From Deltaproteobacteria bacterium (GTDB lineage: Bacteria > Myxococcota_A > Polyangia > GCA-2747355 > JADLHG01), in NCBI GenBank assembly GCA_020848905.1, contig JADLHG010000045.1, positions 1 through 64,000 of the forward strand: 64,000 nt of DNA, in the 5' to 3' direction. The position numbers were made by a program, and so were the translations under genes. How positions within the stretch are numbered: position 1 is the first letter of the stretch; every line of letters starts with the position of its first letter. The notes under the pieces are model-generated. The model had not been told where the DNA came from, made no database searches, and was given only the letters and a program-made list of their open reading frames with translations. This document shows positions 51,312 through 64,000 of the stretch, in pieces.

Positions 51312-54300
51312 TCAGAGGACCTGGAGCGTGAGGGGCGAGGTCTCCGCGCGGTGCTCGGGCCGGTAGTACTCGTAGATCGCCGAGGGGGGCGTCTGCACGC
51401 GCGCCGGGTACTGGCCGCGCAGCCGCACCGTGAGGCGGAGCCGCTCCGCGGGCCCAAGCCGCGAGAGGTAGAGCAGGGCCTGGTTCCCCTGGCGCTGCAC
51501 CTTGTCCACGGTGCCGGCTCGCACGAGGCGCGTGAGGTCCTCCTCCTCCACCGCTACGCCCGGCGGGAGGGCCACCGCGAGGAGCGGCATCTCCACCGCG
51601 CGACGGCTGGTGTTGGCCACGTTGACCTCGAGGGTGGTGGTCTGGCCCGGCTGGATGCGCGGTTGCGCGAGCCGGGTGGCGATCTGGAGCCCTGGTGCGG
51701 GAGCGGGAGCCCGGTCGGTGCGGGGGACGTGGTGACGCGCGACGAGTTGATAGAGCGCCCGTCCCTCGCCCTGGAAGCGCAGCGTGACCCGCTGACGCCC
51801 CGGACGCACGTGGGACGAGAGCTCCACCACGTGCGAGGTGTCCTCGCCGTCGAGCGTCACGCGCCGTCGCAGCGTGTCGTCTACCAGCACTTCCACGGAC
51901 CCCTTCACCCGGGCCCGCTGCAAGCGCTGCTGCAGGAGCAGGGCCTTGAGTGACAAGATCGTGGCCTGCGTGGAGTGCCAGCTCCCGAAGCTGTCCTTGC
52001 TGGCCACGAGCGTGTCCATGAGCCGGCCGGTCTGCAGGTTCACGCGGTTCGCCGCCAGGAAGGCCGTGGCGCCCAGCGCCGTGGCCTCGAGCAGCGCGCT
52101 CTTGCCCGCCCCGTAGGTCAGGCTGGAGCGCGGCCCCTCGAAATAGATGCCACGTTCGTTTTCCTGCCGGAGGGCCCAGAGGCGGTCTAGAACCCGACCC
52201 GCAACGCCTCCGCCGCGGGGGCCGAGGAGCGTGCCGAGCAGTGCCAGGGTGTAGGGGTCCTCGGCCTGCTCCGCGCGCGAGGTCACGTAGCGCAAGGCGC
52301 GCGCCAGGGCAGGGCCCCGGTACCCCGAGTGCTGGAGCGCATTCGCGATGTACGCAGTGATGCGGAGCAGATCCCGGGCGTACTCGTTCGTCACGCCCTC
52401 GTGGATGGCCTGCCTGTCCGGCCCCCAGCTTCCATCGCTGCGCTGCTGCCGGACGAGCCACTCCTGCGTGCGGGCGATGACCTGCGGATCGACGGTGTGC
52501 ACGCGCGCGAGGTCGAAAAATTCCATCAGGCCGTAGGCCGTGAGGATGCGGTTCGCGGGGGCGCTGCCGAACCAGGAGAAGCCGCCCCCTCGGACCTCGA
52601 AGGAGAGCAGGCGCTGGTAGCCGGCCGAGATGAACTCCTTGGCCTTGCGCTCGATGGTGGGCGAACTCTTCCGCGCCTGCCGCAGGTAGTCGAGGACCAG
52701 CAGGTTCGGGTAGAGGGTCGATGAGGTCTGTTCGAAGCAGCCGTGGGGCATGCGAAGCATCCCCTCCATCCCCTCCAGGGTCTGGCTCATGGGTCCCGGC
52801 GAGATGGTGAGACGAAGCTGCGCGGTGCCGGCGATGGCCGTGGAGGGGAGCGTCACCTCCTGCGTCACCTCCCGGGTCAGCGCCCCCGAACGGCTGGCGA
52901 CGCGTTCCTGGCCGTCGGGCTCCACGCGGGTGCTGCGCCGGACCGCGTCGTGCTGCGCGGCGCCCCGCGCCTCGATGGTGAGGTCCTGGGAACCGAGGCC
53001 GCGGGCCTCCACGGGGAAGTGCCGGACCGCCACCTCGTCGGGTTTGAGCTCGACCGTCTGCTCGAGCGGTCCGAGCGAAGAGATCCCGGCCGAGGCGCGT
53101 AGGCGCAGGGTCACGCGCTGGCGCTGCTTGACGTAGTTGTAGATCGTGACCGGCACGCTCAGCCGGTCGCCCTGGGTGAGCGCGGTGGGGAGCCCGAGCT
53201 CCACGAAGAAGTCCTGGTAGACGCGCAGGGGGAGCTCCGTCTGGCCGAGCAGGCCGTCGGCGGAAGAGGCGGTGGCGAAGAGCCGCCAGGTGGTGATGCT
53301 GTCGGCGAGCGGGACCTCGACGGTCGCGCGCCCCTGGCGGTCGGTAATGATCTCTGGATTCCAGAACAATGTTTCTGGAAAGTTAGTTCGCACACGGTCG
53401 GGCATCCCCCCCGCGCCGGCGAGGGCCAGGCCACCGTAGCCGAAGGCCCGCCCGTAGCCACCGCCCCCCGCGCCCACGCCGTAGAGGCCGAGGCTCCCCG
53501 CGCTCATGCGTCCGTAGGCCTGGCCGGCCAGGAGCTGGCGCACGATCGGTGCGGCCGCGAGGTTGATGCGCGGGGATTGGGGGTCGCGAAGGATGCGTGG
53601 GTCGGTCCGGCGAGGCCCCGGGGGGAGCACGTCGTCCGGCGTGTTCGGCAGCCCGTCGGGGCCGCGCGAGAAGATGACGTAGCGCGAGACGAGGTTCGAG
53701 CCGTAGGGGTTGTAGAAGGTCTGCGCGTCGAAGCGGATCTCGTAGCGCCGTCCCCACGGGTCGAGGAGCGTGTGCGAGGGCAGCTTGCCGACCTGGCCGA
53801 GGCGCGAGACGAGCTCCTTCGGCAGACGAACCGGCCAGAAGCGGCGGGCCAGGCGGGGGACGCGTTCGCGCGGGAGGGAGAGCGACTCCCAGCGGTCCTG
53901 CAGCACCTCGTAGAGAGCTGAGAGGCGGCGGGAGGCCTGGGCGTCCGCGAGCCGCGCGAAGGTGAAGTGCGCGTCGAACTGCTGGAGGTGCCAGGGGCGC
54001 ACAGGGCGGGTCCAGGGGTCGAGGGCGGCGCTGCTATCCGCCAGCCCGAGCGCCACGAGGCGACGGACGAGGTCGGCGCGAAAGCGCCAGCCCTTGGGGG
54101 TCTCGCGCCCGACGGGCTCGCGCTCCATCAGAGTCCGCACGGCGTGGGTCAGCCGGCCGGCCTGGGCGCGCCAGCGGACGGCGCGCTCGCTCCACGGGTC
54201 GGTCTCCCAGAGGGAGCTGCGCTCCGGGCTCACCGCCGCGAGCAGGAGCTGGACCGCGCGGCGTCTCCGATCGGCCGACGAGCGGTCGGCCAGCCAGCTC

Positions 54301-56240
54301 GCGAGATCGCGTCCCCCCGGGCGGTCGCTCGTCGCGGCCGAGCCCCGGCGGGCGCTCTCCGACAGGGCGAAGAAGAGGCGCGCGTCGGTGCGGTCCAGGC
54401 CGCCGAGCGCCACGAGAGCGTCGTCGACGGCGAGGAGCCCGAGCGCGGCTTCGGTCCCCTCGTTGGTGCGGCTGCTGACCACCTGGAAGTGGATGCGCGC
54501 GCGCTCGCCGGGACGGTAGACCGACCGATCCGCCCGGGCGGTCACCCGGAGCTCGGTCGCGGCCTCGGCGTAGAGGAGCGCGGTGTGGCTCCGGCGACGG
54601 GCCTTGGGGCCGACGACGTGCGCGCGGAGCTCGAGCAGCCCGGAGGTCTCGGGCGGGATCGGCAGCGTCAGGCGCGCGCGTCCGGCGACGAGTGGGGCGC
54701 TGGTGCTCGCGATCGCCTGGCCGTCTTTCACCAGATCCAGGTGGGCGAGCGTGCGGCGCGGGGCGAGGCCGTCCAGGACCTCCACCTGGGCCGGCTCGCC
54801 GGGGTCGAGGAGAGACTTCGCCGGACGCACGAGGAGGCCGTCGTCGACCACGGGGAGCTCCTCGGTGCGTTGCTCGCGTTCGCCGCGCGGGTCGGTGGCG
54901 GCGAGCTCGAGGCGCAGAGTGCGGGGGGCGAGCGTGGTGGCGCCTGGAGGACGCGGCGGCGTGACCTCGAGGGTAGCCGTGCCGAGCTCGTCGGTCATGG
55001 CGAGCAGGCGCCGCCCTCCCACGCGCAGCTCGACGGAGGTGCGGGGCGCGGGCTGGCCGTCGGGATACCCGGCGAGGACGAAGACGCGGTTACGCACCCC
55101 GCGGACCAGGGCCCGCCCCTCGGGCAGGAGCTTCACGCGCAGCAGCTCGTCGGTCACCGGCAGGGAGAGGTCTCCGGCCTCCTCCTGTTGCGCGGTGTCG
55201 ACCACGGTGGCCACCAGGCGCACCTCGTGCGAGGCGCGCGAGGGACCCGAGAGCCGCGAGCCCAGGATCACGCGGAACGGGCGCCGTCCCTCGGCGTCGG
55301 TCGGGCCGAGCGGCACCGTCTGACGTACCGTGGCGCCGGAGCGGTTCTCGAACACGTCGAGCTTCACGCGGGCGGCCGTGACCGGCTTGCCGAAGAAGTA
55401 GCGGGCGCGCACGGTGCCGTGGACCGTCTCCCCGGGGCGGTAGGCGCGGCGCTCGCTCTCCACCTCCACGCGAAAGCGCGGCAGGACGTAGCGCTCTACG
55501 CGCACCGCCTTCGTCGCGCGGGACTCCTCGAGACCGTCGAGCACGGCCTCGAGCCGGTAGTCCCCGAGGTTCACCTCGTCGGCCAGGATGAAATCGGTGG
55601 AGGCGACGCCGAAGCGCGAGGTGGGGCCTCGATGCCGGTGCACGAGGTTTCCCTTCGGGTCGCGAACCACGAGCTCCATCGGCCGGCCGGCCAGCGCGCG
55701 GAGGTCCTGCCCTCGCAGGGCCAGCGCCCGCAGGTGGACCGTCTGGCCCGGCTGATAGCGCGGCTTGTCGGTGGCGAGGAGCACGCGTGCGCCGGCGATG
55801 ACGCGGACGGTGGCCTGGTGGCGGTCGGTGCCGAGGGCGTGGGAGACGGTCAGCACGAGCTGGCGGTCGCCCGGCGAGAGGTTCGGTAGGAGGAAGGCCA
55901 GCTGCGCGCTGCCGTGGCTGTCCGTCACCGCGCGAGCGAGCGGGCGCGGTGGCCCGGCTCCGTCGAGCAGGGCGAGCTCGGCGGTGGCGCCGGGGAGCGC
56001 GCCGCTCACCTCGGGGGCGGTGCTCCAGTGCACGAGCGCCCGCAGCGTGGCCCGTCCCCCGGCCACGAGCACGCGCGGTCCCACGACGTGGGCTCCGACG
56101 GCGGCTCGTGGCGGCAGCGCGGCTCTGGCGGGCCCGGCCATCGGCGCCTCGACGCTGGTGGCGACCATCGCGAACCCGAGGACGAGACAGGGCACGACCC
56201 TTCGTCCCGCGCGTGCGGGGCGACGTTCGAGGCAACCCAT
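51312..56240 (-). CDS. Bacterial alpha-2-macroglobulin
   Basis: 1642 residues, the normal size. Signal sequence RRVVPCLVLGFAMVATSVEA near 14-33, then repeated MG domains (DKPRYQPGQTVHLRALALRG, SERRAYRPGETVHGTVRARY). Thioester motif MPHGCFEQTSS with Cys1168, intact as CxEQ, followed by the TED helices. A Gly/Tyr-rich insert (LYGVGAGGGGYGRAFGYGG) at about 915-945 precedes the MG7-like strand. In the family this traps proteases that attack the envelope, and periplasmic location is expected. The usual partner pbpC is not next to it; a VIT/VWA gene is. Confidence 0.93.
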   Translation of the reverse strand: MGCLERRPARAGRRVVPCLVLGFAMVATSVEAPMAGPARAALPPRAAVGAHVVGPRVLVAGGRATLRALVHWSTAPEVSGALPGATAELALLDGAGPPRPLARAVTDSHGSAQLAFLLPNLSPGDRQLVLTVSHALGTDRHQATVRVIAGARVLLATDKPRYQPGQTVHLRALALRGQDLRALAGRPMELVVRDPKGNLVHRHRGPTSRFGVASTDFILADEVNLGDYRLEAVLDGLEESRATKAVRVERYVLPRFRVEVESERRAYRPGETVHGTVRARYFFGKPVTAARVKLDVFENRSGATVRQTVPLGPTDAEGRRPFRVILGSRLSGPSRASHEVRLVATVVDTAQQEEAGDLSLPVTDELLRVKLLPEGRALVRGVRNRVFVLAGYPDGQPAPRTSVELRVGGRRLLAMTDELGTATLEVTPPRPPGATTLAPRTLRLELAATDPRGEREQRTEELPVVDDGLLVRPAKSLLDPGEPAQVEVLDGLAPRRTLAHLDLVKDGQAIASTSAPLVAGRARLTLPIPPETSGLLELRAHVVGPKARRRSHTALLYAEAATELRVTARADRSVYRPGERARIHFQVVSSRTNEGTEAALGLLAVDDALVALGGLDRTDARLFFALSESARRGSAATSDRPGGRDLASWLADRSSADRRRRAVQLLLAAVSPERSSLWETDPWSERAVRWRAQAGRLTHAVRTLMEREPVGRETPKGWRFRADLVRRLVALGLADSSAALDPWTRPVRPWHLQQFDAHFTFARLADAQASRRLSALYEVLQDRWESLSLPRERVPRLARRFWPVRLPKELVSRLGQVGKLPSHTLLDPWGRRYEIRFDAQTFYNPYGSNLVSRYVIFSRGPDGLPNTPDDVLPPGPRRTDPRILRDPQSPRINLAAAPIVRQLLAGQAYGRMSAGSLGLYGVGAGGGGYGRAFGYGGLALAGAGGMPDRVRTNFPETLFWNPEIITDRQGRATVEVPLADSITTWRLFATASSADGLLGQTELPLRVYQDFFVELGLPTALTQGDRLSVPVTIYNYVKQRQRVTLRLRASAGISSLGPLEQTVELKPDEVAVRHFPVEARGLGSQDLTIEARGAAQHDAVRRSTRVEPDGQERVASRSGALTREVTQEVTLPSTAIAGTAQLRLTISPGPMSQTLEGMEGMLRMPHGCFEQTSSTLYPNLLVLDYLRQARKSSPTIERKAKEFISAGYQRLLSFEVRGGGFSWFGSAPANRILTAYGLMEFFDLARVHTVDPQVIARTQEWLVRQQRSDGSWGPDRQAIHEGVTNEYARDLLRITAYIANALQHSGYRGPALARALRYVTSRAEQAEDPYTLALLGTLLGPRGGGVAGRVLDRLWALRQENERGIYFEGPRSSLTYGAGKSALLEATALGATAFLAANRVNLQTGRLMDTLVASKDSFGSWHSTQATILSLKALLLQQRLQRARVKGSVEVLVDDTLRRRVTLDGEDTSHVVELSSHVRPGRQRVTLRFQGEGRALYQLVARHHVPRTDRAPAPAPGLQIATRLAQPRIQPGQTTTLEVNVANTSRRAVEMPLLAVALPPGVAVEEEDLTRLVRAGTVDKVQRQGNQALLYLSRLGPAERLRLTVRLRGQYPARVQTPPSAIYEYYRPEHRAETSPLTLQVL

Positions 56241-56381
56241 GATGGTGGCTCCTTCGGAAGACCGGCGCTGTGAGACGTGACACCGGACGAAGGAGGAAGT
56301 TCCCGAGGAGCGTGGGTCGGTCTGGCGCGAGGGAGCTCAGCGAGCGGCGAGGAGCTTCGCGGGCGACGAGGGAGACTCGGC

Positions 56382-57092
56382 CTAGCGGGGACCGTCTTCG
56401 GTCTGCACCACGGCGTCGGCCGGCGACAGGTGGATGCGGAAGCGGATCATTCTACCCGTGTAGGACGAGTTGACACAGCTGCTCCCCTCGACGGTGATCC
56501 AGCCGGCCCAGGGGGTCTTCGCGTCGGCCGGTACGTCCACCTGCGCGAGAAGGTCGGGGGTGATCTTGGCGAGGCAGGTGTCGATCGTGTCGCTCCCCGA
56601 GAACCAGAGGTCCCGGTCCTGCGCGGTGAGACGGACCCGCGGCGACGCCTCGTCGTTCGAGAGGAAGTTCCAGCTGATGCGGTTGGGCCAGCTCTCCTTC
56701 TGCTTGAGGTGCTCGCGCGTGAGCGTCTTGTCGCTCGTGAAGTTCCACTCGGGGTTGTAGCTGTCCTTCACCACCGGAAGGTAGGCGCTGAATTCCATGC
56801 CCCCGAGGGGCTGGGTCTTGTCGTAGTAGCCGATCGTGACGGTCCCATCCACGTCGGGAGCGGGCCCGGTGTTGTAGCTGTCGTCCCAGCTCACGTCGTA
56901 CTTCTTGGCGTCGTCCACGTCGACCGCCACGCCGTCCAGCTTGTAGAAGAGAGCGCGAGCGACGGTGCGCTGCCCCTCCGGCCCCTCGACTCCGTCCTCG
57001 GGTCCGATGCCGCCGCAGGCGGGCGTCAGGCACAGCATGGAGAGTCCGAGCCAGAGCCTGAGCTTCGAAGAGATGAACGTGCCGCGCGCCAT
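56382..57092 (-). CDS. Lipoprotein of unknown function
   Basis: 236 residues from ATG 57092, which has GGAGGAG upstream; the frame extends further without a signal. Lipobox GLSMLCLTPAC near residue 26. The mature domain is beta-rich with WDDSYNTGPAPDVDGTVTIG and SRISWNFLSNDEASPRVRLT-like segments and a C-terminal disulfide candidate (EGSSCVNSSYTG). No family recognised. Upstream of the A2M operon on the same strand, with 141 bp between. Confidence 0.76.
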   Translation of the reverse strand: MARGTFISSKLRLWLGLSMLCLTPACGGIGPEDGVEGPEGQRTVARALFYKLDGVAVDVDDAKKYDVSWDDSYNTGPAPDVDGTVTIGYYDKTQPLGGMEFSAYLPVVKDSYNPEWNFTSDKTLTREHLKQKESWPNRISWNFLSNDEASPRVRLTAQDRDLWFSGSDTIDTCLAKITPDLLAQVDVPADAKTPWAGWITVEGSSCVNSSYTGRMIRFRIHLSPADAVVQTEDGPR

Positions 57093-57293
57093 GGCGCTCC
57101 TCCTGGTTGCCGGGGTGGATGTGCGCACGGCAGTGAGCAACGCTCGTGCCAGAGGACGATCGGCGGAATGACCCGGGCTTCGGGCAGAGCCCGGCGGCGG
57201 CGCCTCTCTGACTTCGAGAGGGCAGTGGCGTCTGGAACCATTGGCCGAAGAGGCCGCGCGTGGCCGCGAAGGCCACTCGGGCAGGGGAAGGTC

Positions 57294-60035
<2,742 letters not shown>

Positions 60036-60189
60036 GCTTCCTCCCGCTAGGTTCGACGGAAAACGATCCCGATGCAGCACTCCCCGCGACGCGGAGCGCT
60101 GGATTCTATGGTCTCGAACGTGTTGTTTGGAGGGCCGAAGTGGCCTGGTCCTGATGTACTGCCCTGGATCACACCCGTCAATATTTTTT

Positions 60190-60252
60190 GCACTACATCT
60201 TGTGGCAAGCTGCGCCCGCGGCCCCAACGGCTTGTGTGTTCCTTGTGGATAA
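60190..60252 (-). promoter_or_regulatory. NrdR-like box and DnaA box upstream of nrdJ
   Basis: GCACTACATCTTGTGG (60190-60205) matches the NrdR palindrome in most conserved positions. A second copy at 60233-60248 keeps only the right half (CTTGTGG). TGTGGATAA at 60244-60252 is the complement of the DnaA box TTATCCACA. Both lie about 155-215 bp before the nrdJ start. Confidence 0.5.
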
Positions 60253-60504
60253 GTTTGTGGGTCGCTGCGCAAAGCGAATGGAAGCTCCGCAGCTTAACCG
60301 GGCAGAGATCGGCTGGGGATAGTTCGCACCATTTTTTCGCGCGGCGCGGAGGCGGCGGCGCGACTCGAAACGCTCGGCGGGGCGCAGCTCGACCGGATGC
60401 AGTGATAAATCGTCATAAGAAAAATGTTTTCGGCCGAGCCGGTCGGTGACGATCGGGTGACGTTCAGCGCGCGCTCGACGGAGAGGGCGAGATACTTCGG
60501 GGCC
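60253..60504. other. Non-coding region between nrdJ and the collagen-like gene
   Basis: No gene supported. It contains lower-GC sequence (atcgtcataagaaaaatg) that may serve as promoter for nrdJ. I see no cobalamin riboswitch. Confidence 0.5.
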
Positions 60505-61263
<759 letters not shown>

Positions 61264-61328
61264 CTACCGGGGTGGGCCAAAGCGGCCATTTTTTTGCCCA
61301 CGCCTCGCGCGCGTGATACCCCCGGGAC

Positions 61329-62078
61329 ATGATCCAGCTCCGGGACGTGAGCAAGACCTTTGGGTCGCAGGTGGCGGCGCTCAAGGGCGTGACGCTCCAC
61401 ATCCGCAAGGGCGAGCTGGTGATCCTCACCGGGCCGAGCGGGGCGGGCAAGACGACGCTCCTGCGCACGATCTTCGCCGCCGAACGCCCCGACGAGGGCG
61501 AGATTCTGCTCGCCGGGCGCAGCATCTCGCGATTGCGGCGCGGATCGATCCCGTACCTCCGTCGCAACATCGGGGTGGTCTTTCAGGACTTCAAGCTGCT
61601 CAAGGAGCGCACCGCGCTCGAGAACGTGGCCGTGGCGCTCGAGATCCGTGGCCTCGGGGGCCGCGAGGTGAGGCGGCGCAGCCTCGAGGCGCTCGCCGCC
61701 GTGGGGCTCTCGGACGCGGCCCCGACGCGGGTCGGGGTCCTCTCGGGCGGCGAGCAGCAGCGGGTGGCCATCGCGCGCGCGGTGGTCGGAGAGCCGGCCA
61801 TCGTGCTGGCCGACGAGCCGACGGGGAACCTGGACCCGGAGCGGTCGCACGACATCCTGGACCTGCTCGACCAGATCGCGCGGCGCGGGACGACAGTGGT
61901 GCTCGCGACGCACGACCCGATGGTGGTCGAGCACGCGGCGGCCACGCGCGTGATCCAGCTCGCGGCCGGTCGTGTCGAAGGGGTGCTCGCCGGGGCGCGT
62001 GCGCCCGTCGAGGTGTCGCGGCCTCGCCCGGCCCTGGAGCCGCTCGGCCTGGCGGCCTTCCTCGAGGTGGCCTCCTGA
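61329..62078 (+). CDS. ftsE: Cell division ATP-binding protein FtsE
   Basis: 249 residues. Walker [21 protein letters not shown], signature [14 protein letters not shown] and Walker [33 protein letters not shown] is the FtsE-type Q-loop. With FtsX it forms a transporter-like complex at the septum that activates murein hydrolases through EnvC. The C-terminus is about 25 residues longer than in E. coli. The stop overlaps the ftsX start (TGATG). Confidence 0.95.
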   Translation: MIQLRDVSKTFGSQVAALKGVTLHIRKGELVILTGPSGAGKTTLLRTIFAAERPDEGEILLAGRSISRLRRGSIPYLRRNIGVVFQDFKLLKERTALENVAVALEIRGLGGREVRRRSLEALAAVGLSDAAPTRVGVLSGGEQQRVAIARAVVGEPAIVLADEPTGNLDPERSHDILDLLDQIARRGTTVVLATHDPMVVEHAAATRVIQLAAGRVEGVLAGARAPVEVSRPRPALEPLGLAAFLEVAS

Positions 62079-62968
62079 TGCGGCAGCTCCCGTACTTCTT
62101 GCGTCAGGCGCTGCGGGGGATCCAGGCCGGTCCCTTCGTGCAGCTCGCGGCCACGGGGACGTTGACCGTCACCCTCGTGCTCCTCGGTGGCGTGGCGTTG
62201 CTCGTGCTGAACGTGGGGCGCTTGACGCATCACTGGGGGGCGGGGACCCAGCTCAGCGTGGCCCTGCGCTCCGGGACCGGCGACGAGCGCGCGGCGGCTC
62301 TCGAGCGCCTGCTCGCCGGTCGTCCGGAGGTCGAGTCGGTGCGCCGCGTGACCTCGGCCGAGGCCTTCGCGCGGCTGAAGCAGAGCCTCGGGCCGCGCGC
62401 CGAGCTCCTCTCCGAGGTGGACCCGGCCTTTCTCCCCGCCTCGCTCGAGGTGCGGCTCCAGCCCGGGCTCGACCGCGAACGGCTGCAGCCGCTGCTAGCG
62501 GTGCTCTCGAGCGCTCCGGGCGTGGCGGAGGTGGACTACCTCGGGCAGTGGGCCGACAAGCTCGGGACCCTCGCGGGCCTCGTACGGCACGCGGGACTCG
62601 TGCTCGCGCTGCTCGTGATGGCCGCCTGCCTCTACGTCGTGGCCACCACGATTCGCCTCGGCGTCTACGCGCGGCGCGACGCGGTGGAGATCCAGAAGCT
62701 CGTCGGCGCGACGGACGGCTTCGTGCGCATGCCCTTTCTCATCGAGGGCGCGCTGCAAGGGCTCTGCGCGGCGCTCCTCGCCTGGGGGGTGCTCTTCGCC
62801 TTCTTCCGCAGCGCCGCCCCGCGCGTGGCGGAGGCTCTCGGTGCGCTCGTGAGCCACACGCCGCTCGCCTTCTTCGGCGCGCCGGAGCTGCTCGTCGGGA
62901 TCGGCGGCGCCGCGCTGCTCGGCGTGCTCGGCAGCGGGCTGGCCGTGGGGCGACACCTTGAGGTGTGA
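62078..62968 (+). CDS. ftsX: Cell division protein FtsX
   Basis: 296 residues from ATG 62078. Four membrane segments: [58 protein letters not shown] and [21 protein letters not shown] periplasmic loop of about 110 residues lies between the first two and would contact Env[21 protein letters not shown] is the conserved FtsX cytoplasmic coupling motif. Co-translated with ftsE; 1 bp before the next gene. Confidence 0.94.
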   Translation: MRQLPYFLRQALRGIQAGPFVQLAATGTLTVTLVLLGGVALLVLNVGRLTHHWGAGTQLSVALRSGTGDERAAALERLLAGRPEVESVRRVTSAEAFARLKQSLGPRAELLSEVDPAFLPASLEVRLQPGLDRERLQPLLAVLSSAPGVAEVDYLGQWADKLGTLAGLVRHAGLVLALLVMAACLYVVATTIRLGVYARRDAVEIQKLVGATDGFVRMPFLIEGALQGLCAALLAWGVLFAFFRSAAPRVAEALGALVSHTPLAFFGAPELLVGIGGAALLGVLGSGLAVGRHLEV

Positions 62969-62969
62969 C

Positions 62970-64000
62970 GTGCGGAGGGTGCGCGCCGTCGCGTTCGTCC
63001 TCGCGACGCTCTGTCTCTCCAGCCGCGCGTCCTCGGCGGCCGAGCTCACGGTGCTGCTCGAGAAGGAGCGCGCGTCTCTCGCCGCCCTCGACCAGCTCGC
63101 GCAGCAGGTGACGAGCCGCCGCGCCGCCCTGGAGGAGCTCCGGCAGCAAGAGGAGCTCGTGCGCTATCAGCTCGCCGAAGGGGTGCGCAAGATGACCGCG
63201 CTCGCCAGCCGCCTCGACGAGCGGCGGCAGCTCCTGCAGAAGCGTCTGCGCACGCTCTACCGCCTCTCGCGCGGCGGAAGCCTGCGGCTCCTCGTCGAGG
63301 CCTCCGGCGCGGGCGACGTGTTTCAGCGCGCGACGATCTTCTCCCGGCTCGTGAGTCAGGACGTCGAGGAGCTCAGGACCTATCGACGCGAGCTCGCGCT
63401 CCTCGCCGCGGAGCGCAAGCAGCTCGTCGAGCAACAGGCGCGGCGGACGGTCCTCGTGGCGCAGCTCGAGCGCGAGCGGACGGGGCTCGAGGCCGCGGAG
63501 CAGGAGCAGAAGCGGCTCCTCGCCAAGGTCCGTCGGAGTCGTCGGCTGCGACAGGCTCTCCTCGGCCAGCTCGGGGCGCGGGAGCGCGCGCTCCTCGACA
63601 CGATCCAGCGCCTCGGGTACCGCCTGCTCGGGCGGAGCAGCCTCTTCGCGCAGAAGGGGCGCCTCCCCCGGCCCGTCGCGGGGCCGATCGCGGGGCGCTT
63701 CGGCCAGGCGGTGGATCGGGAGAGCGGCCTGTCGGCCCTGCAAAGCGGTCTCATCTTCCGCCCCGCGTCGCGGGCGCCGGTGCGCGCGGTGGCCGCGGGG
63801 ACCGTGCGGGTCACGCAGCCGATGGCGGGGCTCGGTCAGCTCGTGGTGCTCGAGCACCCGGGTCGCTACTACACGGTCTACGGCCTCCTCGGTCACGTGC
63901 AGGTCAAGCCCGGGGCGCACGTGGACGAGGGCTGGACGCTCGGGCTGGCGGGGACCGACCCGCTGAGCGGCCTGCCCGCGGCCTACTTCGAGCTCCGCGA
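62970..64000 (+). CDS. envC: EnvC-like murein hydrolase activator, C-terminus cut by window edge
   Basis: 343 residues visible from GTG 62970, 1 bp after the ftsX stop. Signal peptide MRRVRAVAFVLATLCLSSR, ending near SAA. Long coiled coil about 27-205 (LLEKERASLAALDQLAQQV, KRLRTLYRLSRGGSLRLLVE), then a LytM/M23-like domain (RAPVRAVAAGTVRVTQPMAG, LGQLVVLEHPGRYYTVYGLL). The peptidase zinc ligands appear degenerate (Phe/Arg at the first His position), as in EnvC, which activates amidases rather than cutting. Completes the ftsEX-envC cluster. Confidence 0.9.
   Translation, partial: MRRVRAVAFVLATLCLSSRASSAAELTVLLEKERASLAALDQLAQQVTSRRAALEELRQQEELVRYQLAEGVRKMTALASRLDERRQLLQKRLRTLYRLSRGGSLRLLVEASGAGDVFQRATIFSRLVSQDVEELRTYRRELALLAAERKQLVEQQARRTVLVAQLERERTGLEAAEQEQKRLLAKVRRSRRLRQALLGQLGARERALLDTIQRLGYRLLGRSSLFAQKGRLPRPVAGPIAGRFGQAVDRESGLSALQSGLIFRPASRAPVRAVAAGTVRVTQPMAGLGQLVVLEHPGRYYTVYGLLGHVQVKPGAHVDEGWTLGLAGTDPLSGLPAAYFELR

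Noticed and set aside
60036-60504. Cobalamin riboswitch upstream of the B12-dependent reductase
   Set aside because: I could not find the conserved B12-box or paired stems; only NrdR- and DnaA-like sites are visible.

Overview
The window is very GC-rich, with GTG and TTG starts common, and looks like chromosome of a Myxococcota-type (deltaproteobacterial) bacterium. The signs are a eukaryote-like Ser/Thr kinase, many secreted lipoproteins with Asp/Ala/Pro linkers behind the lipobox, a CGDxxCxxGETCxxCPxDC cysteine motif, Gly/Tyr-rich tracts, an adenosylcobalamin-type ribonucleotide reductase and HEAT/cyclic-nucleotide fusion proteins. The taxon is inferred from gene style only; no 16S or marker comparison was possible.

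Layout. 1-33.5 kb is ordinary host DNA: an ABC-F start, a Ser/Thr kinase, UspA, EF-hand-like and DUF3604 secreted proteins, a secreted kinase-like protein, a DUF5916 outer-membrane protein, then a nucleotide-transporter-like/HEAT/cNMP fusion with polyphosphate:AMP phosphotransferase and a patatin. After these come an RluA-type pseudouridine synthase, a methyltransferase, a polytopic membrane protein, a beta-propeller protein, an acyl-CoA ligase and a run of lipoproteins and exported proteins of unknown function.

33,862-43,760 is an integrated mobile element of about 9.9 kb. It is bounded by a perfect 44-bp direct repeat. The right copy is the 3' part of an intact tRNA-Ala(CGC); the left copy is the displaced tRNA 3' end. 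It carries a DUF3987 replication-type protein, a SprT-like metalloprotease, a tandem array of 61-bp structured units, two opposing small-gene operons, an excisionase-like HTH protein and a tyrosine integrase next to attR. I recognise no virion or conjugation genes. The integrase has Cys where the first catalytic Arg should be.

The array (about 36,854-37,118) is the most unusual thing here. Three identical 29-bp repeats plus one degenerate copy sit at exact 61-bp steps with 32-bp spacers, which is CRISPR-like geometry. However, every spacer forms a hairpin at the same position with different but compensating sequence, and its outer arm pairs with the next repeat. That argues for a tandem structured RNA or single-stranded DNA element and against acquired spacers. 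No cas gene is present.

43.8-64 kb is host DNA again: an exported acetolactate-synthase-like TPP enzyme, a metallophosphoesterase, a ParA/MinD-like ATPase, a VIT/VWA protein with a giant alpha-2-macroglobulin, a class II ribonucleotide reductase with NrdR-like and DnaA-like sites upstream, a collagen-like lipoprotein, and the division cluster ftsE-ftsX-envC, which runs off the right edge.
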